Origin: Ramlibacter humi
GTDB lineage: Bacteria > Pseudomonadota > Gammaproteobacteria > Burkholderiales > Burkholderiaceae_C
Assembly (NCBI RefSeq): GCF_004681975.1
Contig: NZ_SMLK01000003.1
Coordinates: forward strand, 1-64,000
Length of the DNA stretch: 64,000 nucleotides
Reading direction: 5' to 3'
Both the position numbers and the translations under genes were made by a program. The notes below the pieces were generated by a model that had not been told where the DNA came from, made no database searches, and worked only from the letters and a program-made list of their open reading frames with translations. This document shows positions 33,526-42,685 of this stretch, piece after piece. Numbering within the stretch: the stretch's first letter is position 1; every line of letters begins with the position of its first letter.

Positions 33526-35715
33526 ATGACCGCCCGCACGTCCGCCCACCGCCTCGAGGTCGCCACCGAGCTGCACCGCTTCATCGAGGACAAAGTGCTG
33601 CCCGGCACCGGCGTCGAGGCCGCCGCGTTCTGGAAAGGTTTCGATGCGCTGGTGCACGACCTGGCCCCCAAGAACGCCGCCCTGCTCGCCGAGCGTGACC
33701 GCCTGCAGGCGGAACTGGATCGCTGGCACCAGCAGCACCCGGGCCCGATCCAGGACATGAAGGGCTACCGCGCCTTCCTGGAGCAGATCGGCTATCTGGT
33801 GCCCGTGCCCGCCGGCGCGAAGGCCACCACGACCAACGTCGATGCGGAACTTGCGATCCAGGCGGGCCCGCAGCTGGTGGTGCCGATCCTGAACGCGCGC
33901 TACGCGCTGAATGCGGCGAACGCGCGCTGGGGTTCGCTGTACGACGCGCTGTACGGCACCGACGCCATCCCCGAAACCGGCGGCGCCGAGAAAGGCCCGG
34001 GCTACAACGAGGTGCGCGGCGCCAAGGTGATCGAGTACGCACGCAATGTGCTGGACCAGGCCGCTCCGCTGGCGAACGGCTCGCATGCCGATTCGACGGC
34101 GTACAGCGTGCAGGATGGCAAGCTGGTGGTCGGCCTGAAAGGCGGCACGAGCACGGGCCTGAAGGACCCGGCGCAGTTCGCGGGCTTCCGCGGCGCCGCG
34201 GAAGCGCCCGCGTCGGTGCTGCTCAAGCACAACGGCATCCACCTGGACATCCTCATCGACCGCCAGAAGGCGATCGGCAGCACCGATGCAGCTGGCGTGT
34301 ACGACGTGGCGATGGAAGCCGCGCTCTCCACCATCCTGGACCTGGAAGACTCGGTCGCCGTCGTCGACGCGCAAGACAAGGTGCTGGCGTACGGTAACTG
34401 GCTGGGCATCCTCAAGGGCGACCTCACCGAGCAGGTTTCCAAAGGCGGCCGCACCTTCACGCGCGGCCTGAACCTGGACCGCGAATACACCGCGCCCGCG
34501 GGCGGCAAGCTCACGCTGCATGGCCGCTCGCTGCTGTTCGTGCGCAACGTCGGCCACCTGATGACCAACCCGGCCATCCTGTGGGACGGCGGCAAGGAGA
34601 TCCCCGAGGGCATCCTGGACGCGGTGGTCACGACGGCCATCGCCATCCACGACCTGAAAGGCCAAGGCCGCATCCGCAATTCGCGCACCGGCTCGGTCTA
34701 CATCGTGAAGCCCAAGATGCACGGCCCGCGCGAAGTCGCGTTCGCGGTGGAGCTGTTCGGCCGCGTGGAGCAGATGCTGGGCCTGCCGGCCAACACGGTG
34801 AAGCTGGGCATCATGGACGAGGAACGCCGCACCAGCGTGAACCTGCAGGCGTGCATCGCCGAAGCCGCCTCGCGCGTGGCCTTCATCAACACCGGCTTCC
34901 TCGATCGCACCGGCGACGAGATGCACACCGCCATGCTGGCGGGCCCGATGTTCCGCAAGGGCGACATGAAGACCAGCGCCTGGATCCAGGCCTACGAGAA
35001 GAACAACGTGCTGGTCGGCCTGGCCTGCGGCCTGCGCGGCCGCGCGCAGATCGGCAAGGGCATGTGGGCCATGCCCGACCTGATGGCGGCGATGCTGGAA
35101 CAGAAGATCGCGCACCCCAAGGCCGGCGCCAACACCGCCTGGGTGCCCTCGCCCACCGCCGCCACGCTGCACGCGCTGCACTACCACCAGGTGGACGTGG
35201 CCGCGGTGCAGAAGGAGCTGGAGAAGACCGATGCGGCGGCCGAACGCGAGAACCTGTTGACGGGCCTGCTCACGGTGCCGGTCGTCGCCGAAGCCAAGTG
35301 GACCGCGCAGGAGCGCCAGCAGGAACTGGACAACAACGTGCAGGGCATCCTCGGTTACGTGGTGCGCTGGATCGACCAGGGCGTGGGCTGCTCCAAGGTG
35401 CCCGACATCCACAACGTGGGCCTGATGGAAGACCGCGCCACGCTGCGCATCTCCAGCCAGCACATCGCCAACTGGCTGCAGCACGGCGTGGTGACGAAGG
35501 AACAGGTGAACGAAACCTTCCAGCGCATGGCGGCGGTGGTGGACAAGCAGAACGCGGGCGACCCGCTGTACCAACCGATGGCGGGGAACTGGGACACGTC
35601 GTACGCCTACCGCGCTGCACTGGACCTGGTGTTCAAGGGCAAGGAGCAGCCTTCCGGCTACACCGAGCCGCTGCTGCACGCCTGGCGCCTGAAGGTGAAG
35701 GCCGCGCGCAGCTGA
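33526..35715 (+). CDS. glcB: Malate synthase G
   Basis: GlcB condenses glyoxylate with acetyl-CoA to malate, for glyoxylate and glycolate use. The 729-residue monomeric G-form (E. coli 723) has the catalytic Arg in [11 protein letters not shown], metal ligands Glu in [13 protein letters not shown] and Asp in [13 protein letters not shown], and the catalytic Asp in [13 protein letters not shown]. The start at 33526 follows AAGGAG. No glycolate oxidase genes are adjacent. The divergent LysR gene is a candidate regulator. Confidence 0.98.
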   Translation: MTARTSAHRLEVATELHRFIEDKVLPGTGVEAAAFWKGFDALVHDLAPKNAALLAERDRLQAELDRWHQQHPGPIQDMKGYRAFLEQIGYLVPVPAGAKATTTNVDAELAIQAGPQLVVPILNARYALNAANARWGSLYDALYGTDAIPETGGAEKGPGYNEVRGAKVIEYARNVLDQAAPLANGSHADSTAYSVQDGKLVVGLKGGTSTGLKDPAQFAGFRGAAEAPASVLLKHNGIHLDILIDRQKAIGSTDAAGVYDVAMEAALSTILDLEDSVAVVDAQDKVLAYGNWLGILKGDLTEQVSKGGRTFTRGLNLDREYTAPAGGKLTLHGRSLLFVRNVGHLMTNPAILWDGGKEIPEGILDAVVTTAIAIHDLKGQGRIRNSRTGSVYIVKPKMHGPREVAFAVELFGRVEQMLGLPANTVKLGIMDEERRTSVNLQACIAEAASRVAFINTGFLDRTGDEMHTAMLAGPMFRKGDMKTSAWIQAYEKNNVLVGLACGLRGRAQIGKGMWAMPDLMAAMLEQKIAHPKAGANTAWVPSPTAATLHALHYHQVDVAAVQKELEKTDAAAERENLLTGLLTVPVVAEAKWTAQERQQELDNNVQGILGYVVRWIDQGVGCSKVPDIHNVGLMEDRATLRISSQHIANWLQHGVVTKEQVNETFQRMAAVVDKQNAGDPLYQPMAGNWDTSYAYRAALDLVFKGKEQPSGYTEPLLHAWRLKVKAARS

Positions 35716-35716
35716 T

Positions 35717-35812
35717 GTGTTGCTGGGCTGCATGACATTGCAGCAACACCTGTAACGGACTGAATCAGTCCGTGAAACCGTGCATGGCTGGCACAGCCAT
35801 TCAGCCCGGCTG
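35717..35812 (+). repeat. Row of perfect inverted repeats between glcB and the DUF1631 gene
   Basis: Three successive perfect hairpins fill the gap. GTGTTGCTG/CAGCAACAC is at 35717-35749 (9 bp). CGGACTG/CAGTCCG is at 35756-35772 (7 bp, loop AAT). ATGGCTG/CAGCCAT is at 35784-35800 (7 bp, loop GCA). The short palindrome CAGCCCGGCTG follows at 35802-35812. None has a following T-run. The first may end the glcB transcript; the others would lie in the leader of the downstream gene. Confidence 0.6.
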
Positions 35813-35830
35813 TGTTCCGATGCCCGGACC

Positions 35831-38209
35831 ATGGCCGACCTGCCCGCCGTCGTTCGCCCCTGCATCAACGAAGCCGTAGCCCGCGCCGCGCGCATGGCCG
35901 AGCGCGCCGCCGAAAAGGCGGCCGAAGCGCTCGACCAGGAAGCCCTGGCGCAGGCGGGCAGCTCCGCCGACTGGCGCGAGCTCCAGGCCGCCGGCCGCGA
36001 GCTGCTGCGGCTGAAGAAGCAGTGGCACGACACCTTCCCCCGCCTGCTGCGGCAGGTCCTTGAATCGGCCGCGCCGCCCAAGTCGGACCCGGCCACGCCG
36101 CTGCGCCATTCGTCGCTGTCGCTGGTGGACGACGCCGAGATGGCGCAGTCGGTGGACACCTCGCGCCTCGCGCAGTTGCTGCTGCCGCTGGTGGAGCAGC
36201 CGCTGGCGGAGCTCGATGCCCTGATGACGGCGGCGCTCGGGCTCGATGGCGTGCAATCCGACCGCAACCCATTGCGCCCCGAAGTCATCGCGGGCGCGAT
36301 GCGCAAGCTGATGGCGGAATCGGCGCAGCAGTCGCCGGCGTGGATGGCGCTGTGGATGCGCTTCATGGCCGAGCCGCTGGCGCACGACCTGTCGCAGCTG
36401 TACCTGGCTTCGAGCAAGCTGCTCACGCGCGCCGGCGTACGCGCGGCGGACTACCGCGTCGTGGCCGCGCCGGAAAGCCGCGCGTCGCGGCCCGCGCCGC
36501 TGGAACCCAGCACGTCCAGCGGCTTCGGCCCTGCCGCCAACCAGGACGGCGTCGGTGGCGCCGCGCCCGCTTCGCCCGGCTGGTCAGTCGCGCAGGTTTC
36601 GCACTGGCTGCACAACGCGTTCAGCGCGCTGCGCGGGCCGGTGGTGCGCGACTTCCTGCGCGGCGGCGCCGATGCCGCCAGGCGGTTGCCCGTGCACCAG
36701 CCACTGGACGCCGGCTACTACCAGCGCGTGCAGGAGGAACTCGCCGCGCTGGAAGCGCGTGCCGACGAACCCGGACCCGCGCCGCAAGACCCGCGCCTGC
36801 ACGCGCACCTGGCGCCGGAAGACCGCCCTTCCGTCACGCTGGGCACCGAGACCGCGCTGAGTGCCGAACGATGGGGCGCGTTCGCCGCGCCGCGCCAGCG
36901 TTCGCTGGTCCGCACGCGCCTGAAGCAGCAGGCCCAGCAGGTCGGCCAGGCCATGGGCCTGGAAGTCGTCCGGCAGCTGGTGGACGAAGTCGCGCAGGAC
37001 CAGCGGCTGCTGCCCGCCGTGCGCGAAGCCATCGTCGCGCTCGAACCCGCGCTGGCCCGCCTGGCCATGCACGCGCCGCAGTTCTTCGGCAACGCCGAGC
37101 ACCCGGCCCGCCTGCTGGTGGAGTCGGTGGCGGTGCGCAGCTTCCAGTACAACGACGAAACCGACACCGCGTTCGAGACGTTCTACGAGCCGGTGCGCAA
37201 GGCGTTCAACCGGCTGAACCGGCTGGAGTCGATCGAGGATCCCTCGCCGTTCGAGGTGGCGCTGGCCGCGCTGGAAGAGGCCTGGGAACAGCAGGACCGC
37301 GCACAGGAAGAAGAATGCGGCCGCGTGATGGAGGCGGTGAAGTTCGCCGAACGCCGCCAGGCCGACGCCGAGCAGATCGCCTGGGACCTGAGCCACCGCA
37401 CCGACCTGGAAGGCTCGCCCGCGCTGGTGCAGGACTTCCTGTTCTCCACCTGGTCGCTGGTGCTGGCGCACGCGCGGATGTCCAACGCCGCGGGCGCGGT
37501 GGACCCCGGCGGTTTCCTCGCCGTGGTGTCGCATCTGCTGTGGAGCAGCAAGCGCGAGCTGCTGCTGCGCGACCCCGCGCATGCATTCGAGGTCATCCCG
37601 CGCGTGCTGGTGAAGGTGCGCGAGGGGCTCACGCTGATCGGGCATCCGGAACATGAGAGCGCGTCCTTCTTCTCCGCGCTGGAGAAGCTGCACCGGCCGG
37701 TGATGAAGCTGCGCGCGCGCAGCCGCCAGCAGGCCTGGCCTTCGCCGCCCACGCTGGGGCCGGTGGACGACGAACTGGAGCCCGCCGCCGCGCAGAAGCC
37801 GCGCGCCGGCGAAGACATGTGGCTGGCGCCGGGCGAACTGCAGGTGTGCGGCTTCAACGACACCGTGCCCAGCGACTACGCGCCGCTGTTCCCGCACGTG
37901 GACGACGATGCGCCCGCGCAGCCGTTGCGCGACGAGGACGCCGAAGCCATCGTCGCTGCGCTGCAGGACGGCAGCTGGGTGGACCTGTACTCGCGGCAGA
38001 AATGGCGCCGCGCGCAGCTGGTTTGGAGCGGCACGCGCGGCACGCTGTTCATGTTCGTGAGCGAAGGCCGCGCGCCGCATTCGATGACCAAGCGCAGCCT
38101 GCTGCGGCTGGTGGCCACGCGCATGCTGCGGCTGGTGGACACCGGCGAGGTGGTGAGGCCCGCGCTGGATGCGCTGGCGCAGCCGGTGCCCGAGGCCATC
38201 GCGGCCTGA
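35831..38209 (+). CDS. DUF1631 family protein
   Basis: A 792-residue cytosolic protein of the DUF1631 family, restricted largely to proteobacteria and without a settled function. Helical, charged N-terminal part (ARMAERAAEKAAEALDQEAL), the conserved core LKQQAQQVGQAMGLEVVRQLVDEVAQDQRLLPAVREAIVALEPALARLA, and a C-terminal segment at about residues 715-775 (DGSWVDLYSRQKWRRAQLVWSG ... RAPHSMTKRSLLRLV). The last resembles a small beta-barrel, reminiscent of PilZ but without its RxxxR motif. Older databases mislabel the family as thymidine phosphorylase. The ATG at 35831 is chosen over an in-frame start upstream in the hairpin row. Confidence 0.85.
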   Translation: MADLPAVVRPCINEAVARAARMAERAAEKAAEALDQEALAQAGSSADWRELQAAGRELLRLKKQWHDTFPRLLRQVLESAAPPKSDPATPLRHSSLSLVDDAEMAQSVDTSRLAQLLLPLVEQPLAELDALMTAALGLDGVQSDRNPLRPEVIAGAMRKLMAESAQQSPAWMALWMRFMAEPLAHDLSQLYLASSKLLTRAGVRAADYRVVAAPESRASRPAPLEPSTSSGFGPAANQDGVGGAAPASPGWSVAQVSHWLHNAFSALRGPVVRDFLRGGADAARRLPVHQPLDAGYYQRVQEELAALEARADEPGPAPQDPRLHAHLAPEDRPSVTLGTETALSAERWGAFAAPRQRSLVRTRLKQQAQQVGQAMGLEVVRQLVDEVAQDQRLLPAVREAIVALEPALARLAMHAPQFFGNAEHPARLLVESVAVRSFQYNDETDTAFETFYEPVRKAFNRLNRLESIEDPSPFEVALAALEEAWEQQDRAQEEECGRVMEAVKFAERRQADAEQIAWDLSHRTDLEGSPALVQDFLFSTWSLVLAHARMSNAAGAVDPGGFLAVVSHLLWSSKRELLLRDPAHAFEVIPRVLVKVREGLTLIGHPEHESASFFSALEKLHRPVMKLRARSRQQAWPSPPTLGPVDDELEPAAAQKPRAGEDMWLAPGELQVCGFNDTVPSDYAPLFPHVDDDAPAQPLRDEDAEAIVAALQDGSWVDLYSRQKWRRAQLVWSGTRGTLFMFVSEGRAPHSMTKRSLLRLVATRMLRLVDTGEVVRPALDALAQPVPEAIAA

Positions 38210-38224
38210 GGCCGCGGCCGCGGT

Positions 38225-38887
38225 TCACGCCGGGATGCGGCGCGACAACGCGCTGTTGCGCTCGACCAGGAAGGTGCGCAGCCGCTGCGGGTAGTCCTCC
38301 GTCACGGCGTGCCGCACCGAAGGCCGCTGCGCCAATGCCGCACGCCAGGCACGGATGCGCGGGGTGCGTTCGAAGAAGCCCGTTTCCCCGAACGATTCGA
38401 AGGTGTCGAAATAGCGGAACACGGGACCGAAGACCGCATCGACCATGCCGAATGTTCCGCCTGCGAACCAGGGCCCCTGCGGATGCAGCGCCTGCTCCAG
38501 TTGCGCGAAGCGCGCGACGAGCGCCTCGCGCTGCGACTGCAACGCCGCGTCGTCCGGCGCGGTGTAGAAGCGCCAGATGGTGTCCAGCACGTCCGAGCCG
38601 AAAGCCATCCACGCGCGGTGCTTCGCGCGCTGCAGCGCATCTTCCGGATGCAGGCGCGGCGCATGCACCTCGTCCAGGTACTCGCAGATGACGGCCGACT
38701 CGAACACCGGCTCGCCGTCGGCCACGAGCACCGGCGTCTTGCCCAGGGGCGAAATGGCGAGGAACCAGTCCGGCTTGTTGCCCAGGTTGACCCAGCGCCG
38801 CGCGAACGGCACGCCCTTTTCAGCCAGCACGATGGCCGCGCGCTGCACGTACGGGCAGAGGTGGTGGCTGACGAGCGTGAGTTCCAT
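38225..38887 (-). CDS. Glutathione S-transferase family protein (thioredoxin-fold N-terminus, CPY motif)
   Basis: A 220-residue glutathione transferase. The thioredoxin-like domain starts ELTLVSHHLCPYVQRAAIVLAEKGVPF; its CPY motif suggests an omega/beta-like Cys-type enzyme that can do thiol transfer. SPLGKTPVL and FESAVICEYLDE form the glutathione site, and the helical C-domain contains GPWFAGGTFGMVDAVFGPVFRYFD. It begins 2 bases after the neighbouring GST gene's stop and appears co-transcribed with it and DoxX. Confidence 0.93.
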   Translation of the reverse strand: MELTLVSHHLCPYVQRAAIVLAEKGVPFARRWVNLGNKPDWFLAISPLGKTPVLVADGEPVFESAVICEYLDEVHAPRLHPEDALQRAKHRAWMAFGSDVLDTIWRFYTAPDDAALQSQREALVARFAQLEQALHPQGPWFAGGTFGMVDAVFGPVFRYFDTFESFGETGFFERTPRIRAWRAALAQRPSVRHAVTEDYPQRLRTFLVERNSALSRRIPA

Positions 38888-38889
38888 GG

Positions 38890-39504
38890 TCAGGCCTTGA
38901 GCAAGCCTTCGGCCTGCAGCGCCGCGCGCACCGCGGGACGGGCCTTCACGCGTTCCAGGTGCGCGGCGAGGTTGGGCCAGGCGGCCAGCGACATGCCCAG
39001 CATCGGCGCCCAGCTCACGATGGTGAAGCAGTAGGCGTCGGCCACGGTGAACCGGGCGCCCACCAGCCACTCGCGGCCGGCCAGCCGGCGATCGAGGTCG
39101 CGGAAGCGGCGGTCGATCTTGTCCTTGCATTCCTTGCGCGTGCTGTCCGCCGTTTCCTTGTGGAACAGCCAGGGGCTGAAAGTCTTGTGCACCTCGCTCG
39201 AGATGAACGTCAGCCACTGGAGCACCTCGAAGCGCTCGCGGCTTCCAGGCAGGGGCATGAGCCCGGTGGCGGGGGCGGCGTCGCCCACGTACTGCAGCAG
39301 CGCCGCGACTTCGGTGTGCCGGCTGCCGTCGTCCAGCTCCAGCATGGGAACGTAGTTGCGCGGCTGGATCGCCTTCCAGTCGCCGCCGTCTTCGACGGTG
39401 CCGGCGATGGTGTCGACCTTGCGCAGGTCGAAGGGCATGCCGCTTTCGCGCAGCGCGATGTGCACGGCCTGCGAGCAGTAGCCAGGGGAGTAATACAGCT
39501 TCAT
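38890..39504 (-). CDS. Glutathione S-transferase (beta-class-like)
   Basis: A 204-residue glutathione transferase with MKLYYSPGYCSQAVHIALRESG at the N-terminus, including the Cys typical of bacterial beta-class enzymes, then NYVPMLELDDG, TEVAALLQYVGD and the C-domain motif REWLVGARFTVADAYCFT. Such enzymes conjugate or bind glutathione in detoxification. It is the middle gene of a DoxX-GST-GST unit divergent from a LysR gene. Confidence 0.94.
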   Translation of the reverse strand: MKLYYSPGYCSQAVHIALRESGMPFDLRKVDTIAGTVEDGGDWKAIQPRNYVPMLELDDGSRHTEVAALLQYVGDAAPATGLMPLPGSRERFEVLQWLTFISSEVHKTFSPWLFHKETADSTRKECKDKIDRRFRDLDRRLAGREWLVGARFTVADAYCFTIVSWAPMLGMSLAAWPNLAAHLERVKARPAVRAALQAEGLLKA

Positions 39505-39544
39505 GGTCTTTCCTTGGAAGAAACGATGGGTGAGAGGACGGCGA

Positions 39545-39970
39545 TCAGGCCGGCACGAGCAGCGGGCTGCGGCGGGCGGCATAGGCGCCGTCGCCCACCA
39601 GCCAATGCACGGCCGACATCACCAGCAGGAACATGGGGTATTCCCAGCCGCCGTTGGCGGACGTGAACACCCAGCCGTTGGGCCAGTGCACCCAGGCGGC
39701 GACAGCCAGGATGGGCATGAGCAGCAGCGAGACCTGGCGGCCGTAGAAGCCGGCCAGGATGGCCACGCCGCCGAGCAGTTCAGCGGCGACGACGGGGTGC
39801 ACCAGGATGCCCGGCAGGCCCACCGAGTCGAAGAACTTCGCGGCGCCGGGCAGCGTGAAGACCAGCACCTTCAGCAGCGCGTGCGAGATCCACATGGCGC
39901 CCAGGCCGGCGCGCAGCAGCACCGGACCGAGCGGCGAAGCGGGTTGTGGGAAAGCGGGGATGGCGGACAT
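39545..39970 (-). CDS. DoxX family membrane protein
   Basis: A 141-residue inner-membrane protein with four helices and the DoxX-family start LGPVLLRAGLGAMWISHALLKVL, then GGVAILAGFYGRQVSLLLMPILAVAAWV and WEYPMFLLVMSAVHWL. DoxX proteins are linked with thiol or redox stress and quinone chemistry, without a defined reaction here. It is the first gene of the leftward DoxX-GST-GST unit and faces the LysR gene across 75 bases containing a palindrome. Confidence 0.9.
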   Translation of the reverse strand: MSAIPAFPQPASPLGPVLLRAGLGAMWISHALLKVLVFTLPGAAKFFDSVGLPGILVHPVVAAELLGGVAILAGFYGRQVSLLLMPILAVAAWVHWPNGWVFTSANGGWEYPMFLLVMSAVHWLVGDGAYAARRSPLLVPA

Positions 39971-40016
39971 GGCGGGAAATCTCCGGGATGCGAGTTGTGG
40001 TGGACGGACTGTAGGA

Positions 40017-40030
40017 TTGCGATATCGCAA
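40017..40030. promoter_or_regulatory. Palindromic operator candidate TTGCGATATCGCAA
   Basis: A perfect 14-base palindrome in the 75-base gap between the divergent DoxX and LysR genes, 16 bases before the LysR ATG. LysR proteins typically bind imperfect dyads of the T-N11-A type, so this is a good candidate for autoregulation and control of DoxX-GST-GST. Confidence 0.6.
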
Positions 40031-40045
40031 TGAAAATAAGCGATC

Positions 40046-40933
40046 ATGAAAACGTCCATTGCAAATCCGCAATACGACCTGACGGCCGCCGATCTGCAGG
40101 TGGTGCTGGCGCTGGTACGCGGGGGCACGCTGGCGCAGGCCGCGCAGCGCAGTGCCAGCGATCCGTCCACCGTGTTCCGCAACCTGCAGCGGCTGGAGAA
40201 GCAACTGGGGCGCCGGCTCTTCGAGCGCACGCGCCAGGGCTACCTGCCCACGGAAGCGGCGAGCGAGGTGGCGCGGCACGCCGAGCGCATCGAGGCCGAA
40301 CTGGAGGCGGCGCGCGCGGCAGCTTCCGGCTCCAGCGCGCCGGTCTCCGGGCGCGTGCGGCTCACCACCACCGACTCGGTGCTGCGCGGCGTGGTGCTGC
40401 CCTGCCTGCCGGCACTGGCACGCGAACATCCGCTGCTGCAGCTGGAGCTGCGCGCCACGAACGAGCTGATGAGCCTGACGCGGCGGGACGCGGACATCGC
40501 GTTGCGCGCGACACCCAAGCCGCCGGAGCACCTGGTCGGGCGGCAGGTGGGCACCATCCACTTCGTGGTGTGCGGGCCGAAGGGGCGCGGCACGCGCAAG
40601 GCCAGGCCGCTGGCGGAGCTGGACTGGGTCGCGCCGGACGACTCGATGCCCGAGCACCCATCGGTGCGCTGGCGCCGCAGGCACCTGCCCAAGGTCACGC
40701 CGCGCCATCTGGTCGACGGCATCAATGGGGTGGTCGACGGCATCCAGGCGGGCTTGGGCGTTGGCATCGTGCCGCTCTTCATGCTGGACGTCGCGCCGCA
40801 GCTGCAGCCGCTGTCGGATCCGCTGGAAGGCTGCGAGTCGCTGCTGTGGCTGCTGGCGCATCCCGAGTCGCGCCACCTGCGGCGCATCGCGGCCGTGTAC
40901 CAGCACCTGGGCGAAGCCATCCGCCTGCCCTGA
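40046..40933 (+). CDS. LysR-family transcriptional regulator of the DoxX-GST unit
   Basis: A 295-residue regulator with an N-terminal helix-turn-helix (LQVVLALVRGGTLAQAAQRSASDPSTVFRNLQRLEKQLGRRLF) and a LysR effector domain from about residue 95 (VSGRVRLTTTDSVLRGVVLPCLPAL). It is divergent from DoxX and the two GST genes, with a perfect palindrome at 40017 between. That layout suggests it controls them in response to an electrophile or quinone-like signal; the inducer is not known. Confidence 0.93.
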   Translation: MKTSIANPQYDLTAADLQVVLALVRGGTLAQAAQRSASDPSTVFRNLQRLEKQLGRRLFERTRQGYLPTEAASEVARHAERIEAELEAARAAASGSSAPVSGRVRLTTTDSVLRGVVLPCLPALAREHPLLQLELRATNELMSLTRRDADIALRATPKPPEHLVGRQVGTIHFVVCGPKGRGTRKARPLAELDWVAPDDSMPEHPSVRWRRRHLPKVTPRHLVDGINGVVDGIQAGLGVGIVPLFMLDVAPQLQPLSDPLEGCESLLWLLAHPESRHLRRIAAVYQHLGEAIRLP

Positions 40934-40971
40934 GCCCGTCGAAGGAACTTCCCGCTGGCTAAACTGCCGGG

Positions 40972-41187
40972 ATGACAGTCGCCACGATCGACGCGACGCG
41001 CTGCCCGCTCTGCGGCCAGCCCAACCGCTGCGCCAACGAAATCGAGCGGGAAACAGGCCAGGCCCAGCCGCCCTGCTGGTGCACGCAGGTGGACTTCAGC
41101 CGCGAGCTGCTCGAAAGCGTTCCCGAACACCTGCAACGGCAGGCCTGTATCTGCGCCGCATGCGCCGCGAAGGCGCCGGCGCGGTGA
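40972..41187 (+). CDS. Cysteine-rich CWC family protein
   Basis: A 71-residue protein with the family pattern CPLCGQPNRCANEIE ... PPCWCTQVDFSRELLE ... QACICAACA: nine Cys in pairs that suit zinc or iron-sulfur binding. The CWC family takes its name from the Cys-Trp-Cys seen here; its function is unknown. The stop is overlapped by the GTG start of the MFS gene (GTGA). Confidence 0.9.
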   Translation: MTVATIDATRCPLCGQPNRCANEIERETGQAQPPCWCTQVDFSRELLESVPEHLQRQACICAACAAKAPAR

Positions 41188-42677
41188 GCGAGGCGCCCGT
41201 CCTGGACCGCGCCGAAGCGGCCGGCAGCATCGCCGCGCCGAGCGCCCGCTTCGGCCCGCGCTACCGCTGGCTGCTGCTGATGTCGCTGATGGTCGGGACC
41301 ATCGCATCGGTGATGTCGTCGACCATCGTCAACGTCGCCATCCCCGACATGAGCCACCACTTCGCCCTGGGCCAGGAGCGCGCGCAGTGGGTGAGTTCCG
41401 GCTTCATGGTCGCGATGACGGTGGCGATGCTCTCCACGCCCTGGCTGCTGTCGCGCTTCGGCTACCGCCGCACCTATGTCGGCACGATGACGCTGCTGCT
41501 GATCGGCGGCATCGCGGGCGGGCTGGCGCCCTGGTACCCGCTGGTGCTGGCCGCGCGCGTGGCGGAGGGCCTGGCCGCCGGCGCCGTGCAGCCCATCCCC
41601 GCGATCATCATGCTGCGCGCGTTCGAACCCAGCGAGCAGGGCCGCGCCAGCGGCATGTTCGGCATGGGCGTGGTGCTGGCCCCCGCGCTCGGCCCCAGCG
41701 TCGGCGGCCTGCTGGTCGACGCTTTCGGCTGGCGCTCGATCTTCTTCATGGTGGTGCCGTTCTGCATCGCCTCGTTCATCCTGGCCTACCGTTACGTGCC
41801 CGACGCGGCACCGGGCGGCGGCGCGGCGCAGCGCGGCGCATCGCTGGACTGGCGCGGGCTGGCGCTGGCCACCGGCGGCACGCTGTGCCTGCTGAACGGA
41901 CTGGTCGAGCTGCACGGCGCATCGCACCTCTCCGCCTTCGTCCTGCTGGCGTTGGCTGCCGTGGCGCTGGTGGCTTTCATCGCCTGGCAGAAGCGGCAGT
42001 CGCGCACCGGCGGTGAGCCACTGATGAACCTGTCGCTGTTCGGCTATCGCACTTACGCGATGGGCACCATCGTCGCGTTCATCTACGGTACGGCCCTGTT
42101 CGGTTCCACGTACCTGCTGCCCGTGTACATGCAGGTGGGGCTCAAGCTGCCCGCTTCGCACGTGGGCACCATCCTGCTGCCCGCCGGCCTGGTGCTGGCG
42201 TTCACCATCGGCGGCGTCGGCCGCCTCACGCGCCGGCTGCCGACCTACGTGCTGGTGACCACCGGCCTGGTGCTGCTCACAGCCTCGTTCGCGCTGATGC
42301 CCACCGTCGGGCTCGGCACGCCGCTGGCCTTGCTGGTCACGTGGGCCATCGTCGGCCGCGTCGGGCTGGGCTTCATCCTGCCGTCGCTCAACCTGGGCGC
42401 GATGCGCCCGCTGGGCAAGGAACTCATCCCGCATGGCGCCAGCGCGATCAACTTCCTGCGCATGCTGGGCGGCGCGGCCGGCGTGAGCCTGTGCGCCATC
42501 GTGCTGGAGTGGCGCATCGCCGCGCACGGCGATTCGCTGGCCAATCCCGAGACCAGTGCCGCGCGCCTCGCGGCCTTCAACGAATCGTTCTTCCTGCTGG
42601 CCGCGGTGTGCGCGCTGGCCGTCGTCGCAGCCTGGCAGCTGCGCGACCCGCCACGGAACGCGGCCCCTCGCGAATAA
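41184..42677 (+). CDS. MFS multidrug exporter, DHA2 (EmrB-like) family
   Basis: A 497-residue inner-membrane protein with about 14 helices, starting near LLLMSLMVGTIASVMSSTIVNVAIPDMSHHF, a DHA2/EmrB signature. Motif A equivalent is LSRFGYRRTYV, and motif C-like glycines are in MGVVLAPALGPSVGGLLVD. It probably exports drugs or other organic compounds using the proton gradient. GTG at 41184, overlapping the CWC stop, is preferred; an ATG eight codons earlier is possible. No EmrA-type adaptor is nearby. Confidence 0.91.
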   Translation: MSEAPVLDRAEAAGSIAAPSARFGPRYRWLLLMSLMVGTIASVMSSTIVNVAIPDMSHHFALGQERAQWVSSGFMVAMTVAMLSTPWLLSRFGYRRTYVGTMTLLLIGGIAGGLAPWYPLVLAARVAEGLAAGAVQPIPAIIMLRAFEPSEQGRASGMFGMGVVLAPALGPSVGGLLVDAFGWRSIFFMVVPFCIASFILAYRYVPDAAPGGGAAQRGASLDWRGLALATGGTLCLLNGLVELHGASHLSAFVLLALAAVALVAFIAWQKRQSRTGGEPLMNLSLFGYRTYAMGTIVAFIYGTALFGSTYLLPVYMQVGLKLPASHVGTILLPAGLVLAFTIGGVGRLTRRLPTYVLVTTGLVLLTASFALMPTVGLGTPLALLVTWAIVGRVGLGFILPSLNLGAMRPLGKELIPHGASAINFLRMLGGAAGVSLCAIVLEWRIAAHGDSLANPETSAARLAAFNESFFLLAAVCALAVVAAWQLRDPPRNAAPRE

Positions 42678-42685
42678 TCGGGACC

